This document shows positions 37,158-45,839 of a stretch of DNA of 64,000 nucleotides, piece after piece. Position 1 is the first letter of the stretch; each line of letters begins with the position of its first letter. The stretch is from Aquisalibacillus elongatus (GTDB lineage Bacteria > Bacillota > Bacilli > Bacillales > Alkalibacillaceae): assembly GCF_003843875.1 (NCBI RefSeq), contig NZ_RKRF01000011.1:62001-126000 (forward strand), read 5' to 3'. A program made the translations under genes and the position numbers. Below the pieces are notes generated by a model, which saw only the letters and a list, made by a program, of their open reading frames with translations, was not told the DNA's origin and did no database searches.

Positions 37158-37271
37158 AACTAACCTCCTCTTTTATTATATAGAATCACTAGTTAATTTC
37201 TGAAAATTATACACATTTTGGTATATTGTACTCGTTATATTGAATGGATTCAACACTGACTTGTACATAAA

Positions 37272-37310
37272 AAAAGCAAAATAAGTATATTGGATTCTTA
37301 CTTTGCTTTT
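37272..37310 (-). terminator. Terminator of the gene at 37324
   Basis: AAAAGCAAAGTAAG pairs with CTTATTTTGCTTTT (one mismatch), with T-rich TTTTTTATG following on the minus strand. Confidence 0.75.
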
Positions 37311-37323
37311 ATAAATCTATCTC

Positions 37324-37692
37324 CTATTCTGTTAATATATTTTGTAAGGTGTTCATGTTAATTTCCTTAATATCTTTGATAAGTAGTTTATTGTTAATTA
37401 AACTTGGAGTAGTCTCAATTAGAAGAGGACTTTCCTTGTGGTTTGCTTCTACAATAAAAAATTGTGTAATCTCAGTTGAATTTTGAAAATATTCCTTACG
37501 GTTTTTAATATCTTTACCTTCTAATGATGAATCCCTTTGAATAACATCTTCTAAATCATCGTTATCATTGACCAATAGATAATTGACTAAGTCAGCACTT
37601 GTCTTAGGCTTATTATCATCTAAAGCAAACCATATCCATGAAGTGAATAACATTATAATGAGTATAATATTTAAAAAATGTGTTTTTTTCAT
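37324..37692 (-). CDS. Small membrane-anchored protein, unknown function
   Basis: 122 residues. N-terminal helix (about 5-24, FLNIILIIMLFTSWIWFAL) without a lipobox Cys, then an extracellular domain of about 95 residues rich in Asn, Asp and Lys. Its own terminator suggests a single-gene unit. It sits in the variable stretch between yybS and rpsR. No family recognised. Confidence 0.55.
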   Translation of the reverse strand: MKKTHFLNIILIIMLFTSWIWFALDDNKPKTSADLVNYLLVNDNDDLEDVIQRDSSLEGKDIKNRKEYFQNSTEITQFFIVEANHKESPLLIETTPSLINNKLLIKDIKEINMNTLQNILTE

Positions 37693-37815
37693 TATTAATC
37701 CACCTTTGCTTAAGTATAAAATCCTTTGAATTATATGTGATTATTAACTTCTTTTATTAATAGTACCTTATATTTTTTATTTTGTTGCCTTAGTATTACA
37801 TTTCTTAATATAAAA

Positions 37816-37842
37816 AACGACTTACCTTTTAGGTAAGTCGTT
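37816..37842 (-). terminator. Terminator of rpsF-ssb-rpsR
   Basis: AACGACTTACC, 5-base loop, GGTAAGTCGTT, then TTTTATATT on the minus strand. Confidence 0.93.
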
Positions 37843-37856
37843 GCAGTTCAAAGTTA

Positions 37857-38081
37857 TTATTCGCTAACATATGGTAGTAATGCCATTTGTCTAGCGCGTT
37901 TAATTGCTCTTGTTAATTTACGTTGATATTTTGCTGACGTTCCTGTTACACGACGAGGTAAAATTTTACCACGTTCTGAAACGAATCGTCTTAGTAAATC
38001 AAGATCTTTATAGTCGATGTGTGTAATACCGTTCGACTTGAAATAACACACTTTTTTACGTTTGCGTCCACGACGTGCCAT
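37857..38081 (-). CDS. rpsR: 30S ribosomal protein S18
   Basis: 74 residues, slightly shorter than most S18 but with the full core ([43 protein letters not shown]). Very basic N-terminus. Third gene of rpsF-ssb-rpsR, the usual Bacillus operon. S18 pairs with S6 on the 30S platform; the pair probably binds the leader upstream of rpsF. Confidence 0.97.
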   Translation of the reverse strand: MARRGRKRKKVCYFKSNGITHIDYKDLDLLRRFVSERGKILPRRVTGTSAKYQRKLTRAIKRARQMALLPYVSE

Positions 38082-38111
38082 CGATAACCCTCCTTTGATT
38101 AGAATGTTTGT

Positions 38112-38603
38112 TTAAAATGGTAAGTCGTCATCCGACAAATCTACTGGTTCGCCACTATTTTCAAATGGATTGTCATCTTGTTTAGATTCTGATCCACTTT
38201 GATTTTGTGAGCCTGAATTGTTTGATGTGTTTGGAGCTGAACTTCCTTGAGTGTTTGCTCCACCTCTAGATGACCCTTTTGATTCAAGGAATTGAACGCT
38301 ATCTGCAACCACTTCGGTTATGAATACGCGTTTTCCATCTTGACCGTCAAAACTTCTAGTTTGAATTCGGCCATCCACACCAACCATGCTACCTTTTTTC
38401 ATATAGTTTGCAAGGTTTTCGGCTGGACGTCTCCAAATGACACAATTAATAAAGTCCGCTTCACGTTCTCCTTGTTGGTTGGAGAAAGGTCTATTAACGG
38501 CTACGGTAAAGTTAGCAACCGCCACCCCATTTGGAGTGTAGCGTAAATCAGGGTCCTTCGTTAATCTTCCAACTAATACAACTCGGTTTAACACATCAAA
38601 CAC
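38112..38603 (-). CDS. ssb: Single-stranded DNA-binding protein SsbA
   Basis: 163 residues. OB-fold core (residues 1-106, [42 protein letters not shown]), a flexible Ser/Gly/Asn/Gln tail, and the acidic partner-binding tip DLSDDDLPF. It coats single-stranded DNA at forks and recruits repair proteins through the tip. Three bases separate it from rpsF. Confidence 0.97.
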   Translation of the reverse strand: MFDVLNRVVLVGRLTKDPDLRYTPNGVAVANFTVAVNRPFSNQQGEREADFINCVIWRRPAENLANYMKKGSMVGVDGRIQTRSFDGQDGKRVFITEVVADSVQFLESKGSSRGGANTQGSSAPNTSNNSGSQNQSGSESKQDDNPFENSGEPVDLSDDDLPF

Positions 38604-38606
38604 CCC

Positions 38607-38897
38607 TTATTGATCGTCTTCGCGAATTGCCATATGACGAATTACATCGTCAGAGAACTTCGCAACACGGCTAAATTCATCAACCGCTACAGGTTCGCCT
38701 TCGAAATTAACAACAACATAGTAACCATCACGGTAGTCGTTGATTTCATACGCAAGACGACGCTGTCCCATTTCGTCAACATTCGTAATCTCCGCGCCAT
38801 TATTCGTTAACACGTTGTGAAGACGCTCTATTTCGCTTTTACGAGCTTCTTCTTCAACATCTGGGCGGATGATATACATGATTTCGTATTTATTCAT
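38607..38897 (-). CDS. rpsF: 30S ribosomal protein S6
   Basis: 96 residues, full length, starting MNKYEIMYIIRPDVEEEA. First gene of rpsF-ssb-rpsR. AGAGGAGGTG precedes the ATG and lies within or next to a folded leader that resembles the S6:S18 binding site, so the operon is probably self-regulated at translation. Confidence 0.97.
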   Translation of the reverse strand: MNKYEIMYIIRPDVEEEARKSEIERLHNVLTNNGAEITNVDEMGQRRLAYEINDYRDGYYVVVNFEGEPVAVDEFSRVAKFSDDVIRHMAIREDDQ

Positions 38898-38911
38898 CCG
38901 TCTTCACCTCC

Positions 38912-38951
38912 TCTTGGACTTTACGGCCCTACATTTCATATGAGGGCAAGG
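38912..38951 (-). promoter_or_regulatory. S6:S18-type leader RNA motif
   Basis: In the transcript, an outer stem CTTG/CAAG and an inner stem CCCT/AGGG enclose a loop, with CCGTAAAGTC between AGGG and CAAG. The CCG next to a short stem is the hallmark of the S6:S18 autoregulatory motif. It lies directly before the rpsF ribosome site. Confidence 0.55.
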
Positions 38952-38977
38952 AGTAATCTAATTACTCACAATAAAGT

Positions 38978-39006
38978 ATTATATCAAACTTAAGGTTAAC
39001 TCACAA
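38978..39006 (-). promoter_or_regulatory. Sigma-A promoter of rpsF-ssb-rpsR
   Basis: On the minus strand TTGTGA (39006-39001), 17 bases, TATAAT (38983-38978). Confidence 0.75.
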
Positions 39007-39026
39007 CAATAATTTATCCCCTGATT

Positions 39027-40127
39027 TTACACATTAAAACGGAAGTGAATGACATCGCCATCTTGTACAATGTATTCTTTTCCTTCTAAGCGAACTTTCC
39101 CGTTTTCTCTAGCTTTAGCCATAGATCCTGCTTCAACTAAATCTTCGTAAGAAACCGTCTCAGCTCTAATAAAACCTCGCTCAAAATCTGAGTGAATAAT
39201 ACCAGCAGCTTGTGGAGCCGTCATTCCTTTTTTAAACGTCCAGGCTCTAACTTCTTGTTCTCCAGCTGTGAAATAAGTCGCCAACCCAAGCATGTTATAA
39301 GATGCTTTGATTAATTGGTCTAACCCTGATTCCTCAATCCCTAATTCATTTAGAAATTCTTCTTTCTCTTCGCCTTCTAACTCAGCAATTTCCGATTCCA
39401 CTTTCGCGCAAATGACAATGACGCCTGCTTCTTCTTGTTCAGCATACTCTTTTACTTTTTGAACGTTATCGTTACTTTCAACATCTAATAGTTCATCTTC
39501 ACCAACGTTTGCTACATAAAGGATTGGTTTAGACGTTAATAAATGTAGTTGTTTAACATATCGCTCTTCTTCTTTTGAAAATTCTAGCGTACGTGCTGGT
39601 TGCTCATTTTCAAATGCGTTTTTTAGTTTAGTTAAAATATCGTATTCAAACTGTGCATCCTTCACTTTTTGCTTCGCTAATTTTTCGACTTTGTCATAAC
39701 GTTTCGAAATCGTTTCAAGATCCGCTAAAATTAATTCTAAGTTAATTGTTTCAATATCAGCGATTGGATCAACTTTTCCTGATACGTGTGTGATATCATC
39801 ATCACTAAAACAACGTACGACATGACAAATAGCATCTACTTGTCTAATGTGTGAAAGGAATTGGTTACCTAACCCTTCACCTTTACTTGCACCTTCCACA
39901 ATTCCAGCAATATCGGTAAACTCAAATGATGTTGGAACTGTTTTCTTAGGATTCACCATTTCTGTTAACGTATGAAGTCGCTCATCGGGCACTTCTACAA
40001 TTCCTACGTTTGGATCAATAGTTGCGAATGGATAGTTTGCCGATAGCGCTCCAGCTTGTGTAATTGCGTTAAATAAAGTAGATTTCCCTACGTTTGGTAA
40101 ACCTACAATCCCAGCTGTTAATGACAT
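39027..40127 (-). CDS. ychF: Redox-regulated ATPase/GTPase YchF (Obg family)
   Basis: 366 residues from the ATG at 40127 (MSLTAGIVGLPNVGKST). The Walker A is intact, and the G4 position is YVANVGEDE rather than NKXD, the feature that makes YchF prefer ATP. A coiled coil lies at about 135-200 and a TGS domain at the end (HSDFERGFIRAETVSYEDL). It binds ribosomes and affects stress responses. The longer frame from 40172 is not used. Confidence 0.95.
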   Translation of the reverse strand: MSLTAGIVGLPNVGKSTLFNAITQAGALSANYPFATIDPNVGIVEVPDERLHTLTEMVNPKKTVPTSFEFTDIAGIVEGASKGEGLGNQFLSHIRQVDAICHVVRCFSDDDITHVSGKVDPIADIETINLELILADLETISKRYDKVEKLAKQKVKDAQFEYDILTKLKNAFENEQPARTLEFSKEEERYVKQLHLLTSKPILYVANVGEDELLDVESNDNVQKVKEYAEQEEAGVIVICAKVESEIAELEGEEKEEFLNELGIEESGLDQLIKASYNMLGLATYFTAGEQEVRAWTFKKGMTAPQAAGIIHSDFERGFIRAETVSYEDLVEAGSMAKARENGKVRLEGKEYIVQDGDVIHFRFNV

Positions 40128-40231
40128 ATATTTTTTAAACACTCCTTCAGTTTCCGAACCCACTTCTATCAAGATTAGTCCATAACAATTATAGATATTT
40201 GAACGTAAAAAAACAAGCTATAGGGAAAATT

Positions 40232-40261
40232 AAAAAAACAAAGGCATTTTAGCCCTTGTTT
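40232..40261 (-). terminator. Terminator after yyzM
   Basis: AAACAAGGGC, 6-base loop, GCCTTTGTTT with one mismatch, followed by TTTTAATTTT on the minus strand. Confidence 0.8.
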
Positions 40262-40289
40262 ATCAAAAAATAGGTATATAATTTAATTT

Positions 40290-40305
40290 TGTTTCACGTG
40301 AAACA
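40290..40305. other. parS site 1
   Basis: TGTTTCACGTGAAACA is a perfect match to TGTTNCACGTGAAACA, the ParB loading site. Lies between ychF and yyzM. Confidence 0.95.
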
Positions 40306-40310
40306 TTTTT

Positions 40311-40505
40311 TCACTCTGATTTTTCTAAAACTTTTTTTAGTTTTTTCTCGAATTTTTTTCTTGGAATTAAAATACTATGATTGCAGCCTAAGCACTTAAT
40401 ACGAATATCCATCCCCATTCGTACAATTTTCCACTTATTTGTCCCGCATGGATGTGGCTTTTTCATTTCAACAACATCATTTAAATCAAATTTAGCTTCA
40501 ACCAT
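40311..40505 (-). CDS. yyzM: DUF951 family protein YyzM
   Basis: 64 residues: FDLNDVVEMKKPHPCGTNKW, then IRIKCLGCNHSILIPRKKFE. Cys pairs (PHPCG and KCLGC) suggest a small beta-barrel with a metal or RNA contact. The family lies near parB in most Bacilli; its role is unknown. Start set at ATG 40505 with GGAGG 9 bases upstream; the GTG at 40514 overlaps that site. Confidence 0.88.
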   Translation of the reverse strand: MVEAKFDLNDVVEMKKPHPCGTNKWKIVRMGMDIRIKCLGCNHSILIPRKKFEKKLKKVLEKSE

Positions 40506-40543
40506 ATTGACCACCCTCCATTATTTATTACCTTCTTATTTTA

Positions 40544-41566
40544 TCAAATTTGTCTCTCATTTGCTCGTCTAATAATAGGAAATAATAAAATCATTGCAAG
40601 TACATAGATATTAACGATTCCATATAAAGGATACAAGTAACTGATTAAGTTTGAAAAACCAACCAAGGTAAATGGTAACGCTGCTAGGATTAACACGACG
40701 CCTACCATCCCTTTGTTCATCTTAAAATAACCTTTTACGCGTGCAATCAAACCAAAAAGACTCGTGATCGCTGTCGTATATATAGCAAACCAAAGTAATA
40801 CTGTCATGATAAAGAACATTTGAACAGGATAGCCATTTAATATCGCAAACAATGGGATTTCATAGAAAAATAGCTGATCAGAGACGTGTATTAAACTAAT
40901 ATTATACATATAAGATATAAAACCTAAAACTAAACCACTACCTATACTTGCAACATATATTTCTTTTTTGCTCTTTATTTCTTTCCCTATGGCTCCAATT
41001 ACTGCAATGAGTGGGACAACATTTAATGATGTAAAAGGAATCGATGAGGCCCAATTCGATTGCTCAACATAATGGTATAATAATGGGACTTTTTCTTGAA
41101 AAATAAAAACGATTAAAACAACTGCCAATCCTACAATCAACATTGGAAGTAAAAAACGATTAATCGATAAGATTCCATCCATACCATATGGGATCACTGC
41201 GAGTAACAGGGTAATTATTAATACCACGCCAATTGAGTAAGGAAGCTCAAACATATTTACAGTTGCACCACTCCCTGAGATCATGACAAATAACATGGTG
41301 AATAAGTATAATAAAATTCCCCAGTCATATACATTCGCAAACCTCTTCCCTACTAATGTTTGTAACACCGGTAAGTAGTTCTCCGATTTCATTTCATAAC
41401 TAATCGTTAAGATAACACTACAACTAACGATAAACATAATCGTAAATAATAAAATAGCTAGTCCACTTTCATGGCCAAAAAACTCCCAAATCTCACGCCC
41501 TGAAGCATAACCTGCCCCAATCATAGTTGCCACAATAAGTCCAATCCAACGAAATCCACCTACCAT
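40544..41566 (-). CDS. YkvI-like membrane transporter
   Basis: 340 residues, about ten membrane helices. Starts MVGGFRWIGLIVATMIGAGYASGREIWEFF; the unwound first helix with GAGYASG is typical of LeuT/APC-fold carriers and of YkvI. Substrate unknown. It lies between yyzM and the divergent yyaC gene, a place where B. subtilis has other genes. Confidence 0.75.
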   Translation of the reverse strand: MVGGFRWIGLIVATMIGAGYASGREIWEFFGHESGLAILLFTIMFIVSCSVILTISYEMKSENYLPVLQTLVGKRFANVYDWGILLYLFTMLFVMISGSGATVNMFELPYSIGVVLIITLLLAVIPYGMDGILSINRFLLPMLIVGLAVVLIVFIFQEKVPLLYHYVEQSNWASSIPFTSLNVVPLIAVIGAIGKEIKSKKEIYVASIGSGLVLGFISYMYNISLIHVSDQLFFYEIPLFAILNGYPVQMFFIMTVLLWFAIYTTAITSLFGLIARVKGYFKMNKGMVGVVLILAALPFTLVGFSNLISYLYPLYGIVNIYVLAMILLFPIIRRANERQI

Positions 41567-41582
41567 CCCTTCAACCCCTTAT

Positions 41583-41611
41583 GTATATCTTCTAAATCTA
41601 CGCCATATACT
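41583..41611 (+). promoter_or_regulatory. Possible sporulation promoter of yyaC
   Basis: GTATATC at 41583-41589 and CATATACT at 41604-41611 resemble the sigma-E -35 and -10 with 14 bases between. Sigma-F was also considered but lacks the GG in the -10. Confidence 0.3.
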
Positions 41612-41640
41612 AGTAAAAATATGTACAAGGGGTTGGAAGT

Positions 41641-42225
41641 ATGACTTCTATTAAATTTAACCAATCCATCACGACGTTACATACAGATGACCGTAGTTTT
41701 GTTCACAACTTATCCGAAACACTTCACGATAACATTCCATCTAATAGACCTATTATTATTTTGTGTATCGGAACCGATCGATCGACTGGTGATAGTTTAG
41801 GACCTCTAATAGGTTATATGTTAAAACAAAAACCTATAAAAGACTTACATGTATATGGAACGATTGATCAACCTGTCCATGCAAAAAACCTCAAAGAGAC
41901 ATTAGATGATATTTATGAGACATACCAACTACCATGCATCATTGCCATTGATGCTGCATTGTCTTCCTTACCAAAAGTTAAATCGATTGATGTAGAAGTC
42001 GGGCCGTTAATACCTGGAGCAGCAGTAAAAAAGGATATTAAGCCCGTCGGAGATTTATCTATTAAAGGTTATGTGAATATTGGTGGGTTTATGGAGTTTA
42101 CGATTCTACAAAACACTCGCTTATCCGTTGTGATGAAAATGGCGAAACAAATTGCACAAGCCCTTTATTATATGGATATTAAGAGGAAGCGCAACAAAAG
42201 TTTTGTAAAAATCAAAACCCCATAG
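41641..42225 (+). CDS. yyaC: Spore protease YyaC (DUF1256)
   Basis: 194 residues, related in fold to the germination protease GPR. Core motifs IIILCIGTDRSTGDSLGPLIG and IIAIDAALSSLPKVKSI are seen. Sporulation protein known in most spore formers. It is the only plus-strand gene between rlmH and dnaA, fitting its own sporulation control. AAGGGGTTGG precedes the ATG. The stop lies within the hairpin shared with the convergent DUF554 gene. Confidence 0.88.
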   Translation: MTSIKFNQSITTLHTDDRSFVHNLSETLHDNIPSNRPIIILCIGTDRSTGDSLGPLIGYMLKQKPIKDLHVYGTIDQPVHAKNLKETLDDIYETYQLPCIIAIDAALSSLPKVKSIDVEVGPLIPGAAVKKDIKPVGDLSIKGYVNIGGFMEFTILQNTRLSVVMKMAKQIAQALYYMDIKRKRNKSFVKIKTP

Positions 42226-42239
42226 ATTACTATGGGGTT
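42216..42239. terminator. Hairpin between convergent yyaC and DUF554 gene
   Basis: AACCCCATAG, 4-base loop, CTATGGGGTT, perfect stem. On the minus strand TTTTGATTTTT follows, so it best serves the DUF554 gene. Confidence 0.8.
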
Positions 42240-42966
42240 ACATGAGCCATGATTCAACTTGTAAATACACGTATAGAATAATTCCAACTGTCAGTAAGCT
42301 TGGGAGTAAATTAGCGACTCTAATTTCAGTGATTTTTAATAGGTTGAGTCCAATCGCAAAAATTAACAAACCACCTGTCGATGTCATATCCTCAATAAAT
42401 AAGTCGAGCATATCTTTAGGTATCCAAGCATTAATTTGTGTTGCAAAAAGAGCTATTCCACCTTCGTATAATACAACGGGAATAACGGAAAAAATCACGC
42501 CAAAACCCATTGTGGTTGTTAAGACTAGTGCAACAAAACCGTCAATGATTGACTTCGTGAATAACACTTCATGGTCTCCGCGCAATCCACTATCTAAAGC
42601 CCCAACAACAGCCATCGCACCAATCACGAAAATTAAAGATGCAGTTACAAAGCCTTCTGCTATTCTTGAATTTTGACCAGGCTTTTTAAATTTCACTTCG
42701 ATATGAGAACCCAAGCGATTTAGTTTTTCTTCTAAGTCGAGCCCTTCACCAATGATGGCGCCGGTTACTAAACTCAGTAGAATTACAATGATTCGTTCAG
42801 ACGTGAGCGCCATTGAAAAACCGATCAACAAAACTGTAAGTCCAATCCCAACCATGACTGTATCTTTTATTCGTTCTGATATTTTAGTAAAAAATAGTCC
42901 GAATATCGTTCCTAATATAATACAAATACCGTTTACAATAACGCCTGTTAGTGCTATTTTGATCAC
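42238..42966 (-). CDS. DUF554 family membrane protein
   Basis: 242 residues with about six or seven helices, DUF554 (YqgA-like), a putative transporter of unknown substrate. The start is set at the GTG 42966 (VIKIALTGVIVNGICII), with AAGG 7 bases upstream. A longer frame from 42996 would read MFHVKHF straight out of the parS site; this is a coincidence of the parS sequence. Last gene before parB in the minus-strand series. Confidence 0.82.
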   Translation of the reverse strand: MIKIALTGVIVNGICIILGTIFGLFFTKISERIKDTVMVGIGLTVLLIGFSMALTSERIIVILLSLVTGAIIGEGLDLEEKLNRLGSHIEVKFKKPGQNSRIAEGFVTASLIFVIGAMAVVGALDSGLRGDHEVLFTKSIIDGFVALVLTTTMGFGVIFSVIPVVLYEGGIALFATQINAWIPKDMLDLFIEDMTSTGGLLIFAIGLNLLKITEIRVANLLPSLLTVGIILYVYLQVESWLM

Positions 42967-42979
42967 CCTTACCTTAAAA

Positions 42980-42995
42980 TGTTTCACGTGAAACA
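42980..42995. other. parS site 2
   Basis: Perfect TGTTTCACGTGAAACA, between parB and the DUF554 gene, 14 bases before the chosen GTG start of the latter. Confidence 0.95.
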
Positions 42996-43012
42996 TTTTT
43001 AATCTAACTATA

Positions 43013-43034
43013 AAAGAAAACCCGCCGAATGGCG
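43013..43034 (-). terminator. Short terminator after parB
   Basis: CGCC, ATTC loop, GGCG, then GGTTTTCTTTT on the minus strand. Short stem, so moderate support. Confidence 0.6.
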
Positions 43035-43042
43035 AGCTCTTA

Positions 43043-43876
43043 TTACTTATGAGTTAGTAATTCAAGTATGCGATTAAAATCATCTTGGTCGAAATACTCA
43101 ATTTCAATCTTACCTTTTTTCTTGCCTTGTTGTATATTAACACTTGTACCAAATAAGTCTCTTAATTCAGCCTCTTTTGAAGAGATAAAGACATCTTTTT
43201 TCGTTGTCTTTTTCTGCTTTTTCTTTTGTTTCTTTTCATTTAATTGAGTAATTAAATTTTCAACTTGGCGGACGTTTAAGTGTTCTTTGCGAATTTTATC
43301 AGCAACTAAGACAATTTCCTCTTCTTCTTTCAAAGAAAGTAGTGCTCTACCGTGCCCCATTGTGAGCTCTTTGCTGTTAATCATCGCTCTGACCTTTTCA
43401 GGCAGCGATAATAGTCGCATCATATTAGCTATATGAGGACGGCTTTTACCAAGTCGTTTAGCTAAATCATCTTGTTTAATATTTAATTCATGGATTAATC
43501 GTTCATAAGCTTCAGCTTCTTCCATTGGTGTTAAATCTTCACGTTGAAGATTTTCTAAAAGGGCTAACTCCATCATTTGTTCATCTGATAGTTCACGAAC
43601 AACTGCTGGAATCGTTTTTAAGCCACCTTCTTTAGAAGCTCTGTAACGACGTTCACCAACGACGATTTCAAAACCTTTGATCGTTTGCCTTACAATAATA
43701 GGCTGCAAAACACCATTCTGTAAAATGGAATCTTTAAGTTCTTCTATCGCATCCGCCTCGAAGTTTTTTCTAGGTTGGTAAGGATTTGGACGAATTTGAT
43801 CTATTGGTACTTCTTGTACTCCTTCTTCCTCAACACCAAACAGTTCTTCTAAACCTCTACCCAACCCTCTGGCCAT
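43043..43876 (-). CDS. parB: Chromosome partitioning protein ParB (Spo0J)
   Basis: 277 residues. CTP-binding domain with the arginine patch VVGERRYRASKEGG, helix-turn-helix DDLAKRLGKSRPHIANMMRLL, and a C-terminal dimer domain after a Lys-rich linker (EKKQKKKQKKTTKKD). It loads at parS, slides as a CTP clamp and recruits SMC. The ATG lies within the end of parA (20-base overlap). Three parS sites are within 3 kb. Confidence 0.97.
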   Translation of the reverse strand: MARGLGRGLEELFGVEEEGVQEVPIDQIRPNPYQPRKNFEADAIEELKDSILQNGVLQPIIVRQTIKGFEIVVGERRYRASKEGGLKTIPAVVRELSDEQMMELALLENLQREDLTPMEEAEAYERLIHELNIKQDDLAKRLGKSRPHIANMMRLLSLPEKVRAMINSKELTMGHGRALLSLKEEEEIVLVADKIRKEHLNVRQVENLITQLNEKKQKKKQKKTTKKDVFISSKEAELRDLFGTSVNIQQGKKKGKIEIEYFDQDDFNRILELLTHK

Positions 43877-44630
43877 TTGCCATCACTTCCTTCGCTAATT
43901 CGCTATATATTTCAGCACCTTTAGATTTTGGATCATAAGTAATGATCGGCTCACCATAACTCGGTGCTTCACCTAAACGGATATTTCTAGGTACGATTGC
44001 ATTAAACACTTTATCTTGGAAGTATTTCTTCACTTCTTCAATTACTTGAATTCCGAGATTTGTACGTGCATCAAGCATTGTCAGCAGTACACCTTCGATA
44101 GTTAGGTTTTGGTTTAGTCGTTTCTGCACCAGTCTAACCGTATTCAATAACTGACTTAAACCTTCAAGTGCATAATATTCGCACTGAACTGGGATGATTA
44201 CGCTATCTGCAGCTGTTAATGCATTAAGCGTTAATAACCCTAAGGAAGGTGGACAATCTATGATTATGTAATCGTAGTCATCTCGAATATTTTCTAGTGA
44301 TTTCCTTAAACGTAACTCACGAGAAATCGTCGGTACAAGTTCAATTTCCGACCCAGCTAGCTGAATAGTTGCCGGAATCGCATCTAAGTTAGGAACATTT
44401 GAAGTAACTCGGACTTGTCGAGGATCTTCTTCTTCAATTAGTACATCATATATACAAGCGGACATATCGCCTTTATTCAACCCTATACCGCTTGTTGCAT
44501 TACCTTGCGGGTCGATATCAATGAGCAAGACTTTATTGCCTTCATGAGCTAAACAAGCGCTCAAGTTCACTGCTGTTGTTGTCTTGCCAACGCCACCCTT
44601 TTGATTCGTAATGGCAATGACTTTTCCCAT
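43857..44630 (-). CDS. parA: Chromosome partitioning ATPase ParA (Soj)
   Basis: 257 residues. Deviant Walker A KGGVGKTTTAVNLSACLA right at the start, DIDPQGNATSG, and Walker B YIIIDCPPSLGLLTLNAL. Short form without an N-terminal helix-turn-helix, like Soj. It regulates DnaA and origin segregation with ParB. Starts 131 bases after the noc stop; a terminator lies in between, so parA-parB has its own promoter. Confidence 0.97.
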   Translation of the reverse strand: MGKVIAITNQKGGVGKTTTAVNLSACLAHEGNKVLLIDIDPQGNATSGIGLNKGDMSACIYDVLIEEEDPRQVRVTSNVPNLDAIPATIQLAGSEIELVPTISRELRLRKSLENIRDDYDYIIIDCPPSLGLLTLNALTAADSVIIPVQCEYYALEGLSQLLNTVRLVQKRLNQNLTIEGVLLTMLDARTNLGIQVIEEVKKYFQDKVFNAIVPRNIRLGEAPSYGEPIITYDPKSKGAEIYSELAKEVMANGQRVG

Positions 44631-44711
44631 AATGTCACCTGCCCAATCTATTAGTATTCAATATTTTTATTTTATCATGTATTTGAATTAAATGTTAGAT
44701 GTATATTATAG

Positions 44712-44743
44712 AAAAAAGACCCATCTTTTAAAATTAAGATGGG
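44712..44743 (-). terminator. Terminator of noc
   Basis: CCCATCTT, 8-base loop, AAGATGGG, followed by TCTTTTTTC on the minus strand. Confidence 0.9.
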
Positions 44744-44761
44744 AATACCGTAACTATTAAG

Positions 44762-45622
44762 CTATTTTTTAGGAATTTTAATGGTAATCTCGTAAAACTC
44801 ATCTGAATCTTTTTCTTCAGATTCAATGTCCATTCCCGTATCCTGAACCATATTTAATGACTGACGAATGGTATTAAGTGCAATTCTAACATCTTTATTA
44901 ACCCCTTTTACTTGAGGTTTTTTCTTTTTCTGTTTCTTTTCTTCAGGATTTAAGATCTGTTTTACGTAATCTTCAGTTTGTTTAACATTTAAATGTTTCT
45001 CGAGAACCTCATTTAGGACATTTTCTTGTTGCTCTTCTTCTTTTAAAGCAATTAGAGCTCTCGCATGACGTTCTGTAATTTGTTTATTTAAAATTGCCTG
45101 CTGGACGACGCTTGCTAGTTTAAGTAATCTTAATTTGTTTGCAATTGTAGACTGACTTTTACCTAAGCGTTGCGCCAACGCCTCTTGTGTAAGCCCGTGA
45201 ATTTGAAGTAATTGGTCGTAAGCAATCGCCTCTTCTATCACGGTCAATTCTTCACGTTGTAAGTTTTCAATTAATGCCACGGAAGCTGTTTGCGTATCTG
45301 TCATATCTTTAATAATAGATGGGATGGTTTCCCATTCTAATGTCTGAACAGCTCGCCACCTACGTTCACCAGCGATGAGTTCATAACCACTCTGGTCTTC
45401 TAATTTTCGAACAACAATCGGCTGGATCATACCATGCGTACGAATCGTTTGAGCTAATTCTTCTATTTTCGAATCGTCAAAAATGGTACGCGGCTGATAT
45501 TGGTTCGGCCTAATATCTTGAACGGGTAGTTCGACTACTTCGTTCAAGTCAATTTGTTCTTCTTGATTAGTTGATTCATTATTTTGCTCGTTTTTTCCAA
45601 ACAATTTACTTAACGAACTCAT
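44762..45622 (-). CDS. noc: Nucleoid occlusion protein Noc
   Basis: 286 residues, ParB paralogue. An N-terminal amphipathic stretch ([13 protein letters not shown]) would bind the membrane. The arginine patch [12 protein letters not shown] and [24 protein letters not shown] differ from ParB in the recognition helix, as expected for another site (NBS, ATTTCCCGGGAAAT). It blocks division over the nucleoid. Located between rsmG and parA as in B. subtilis. parS site 3 lies about 70 bases before it. No NBS noticed in the window. Confidence 0.93.
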   Translation of the reverse strand: MSSLSKLFGKNEQNNESTNQEEQIDLNEVVELPVQDIRPNQYQPRTIFDDSKIEELAQTIRTHGMIQPIVVRKLEDQSGYELIAGERRWRAVQTLEWETIPSIIKDMTDTQTASVALIENLQREELTVIEEAIAYDQLLQIHGLTQEALAQRLGKSQSTIANKLRLLKLASVVQQAILNKQITERHARALIALKEEEQQENVLNEVLEKHLNVKQTEDYVKQILNPEEKKQKKKKPQVKGVNKDVRIALNTIRQSLNMVQDTGMDIESEEKDSDEFYEITIKIPKK

Positions 45623-45682
45623 TTAGGCACCTACCTTCAAAATTCAATGAATCTCTTAAGTCGAAGTATATTATGTATTAAA

Positions 45683-45712
45683 AATGTAATGTTTCACGTG
45701 AAACATTACATT
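45683..45712. other. parS site 3 inside a 30-bp perfect palindrome
   Basis: Core TGTTTCACGTGAAACA at 45690-45705, extended by AATGTAA and TTACATT into a 30-base perfect palindrome. Lies in the noc promoter region between rsmG and noc. Confidence 0.95.
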
Positions 45713-45839
45713 AATTAATCGTACTATCTTGTGAATCACTACTACTATTCTATCATATTCTAGCATTTGAAAGAAGTAAATTTTATAGAATACTAGCCTT
45801 AACTTTACGTCAAAAACCTTTACAAATCGACATTTTCGC

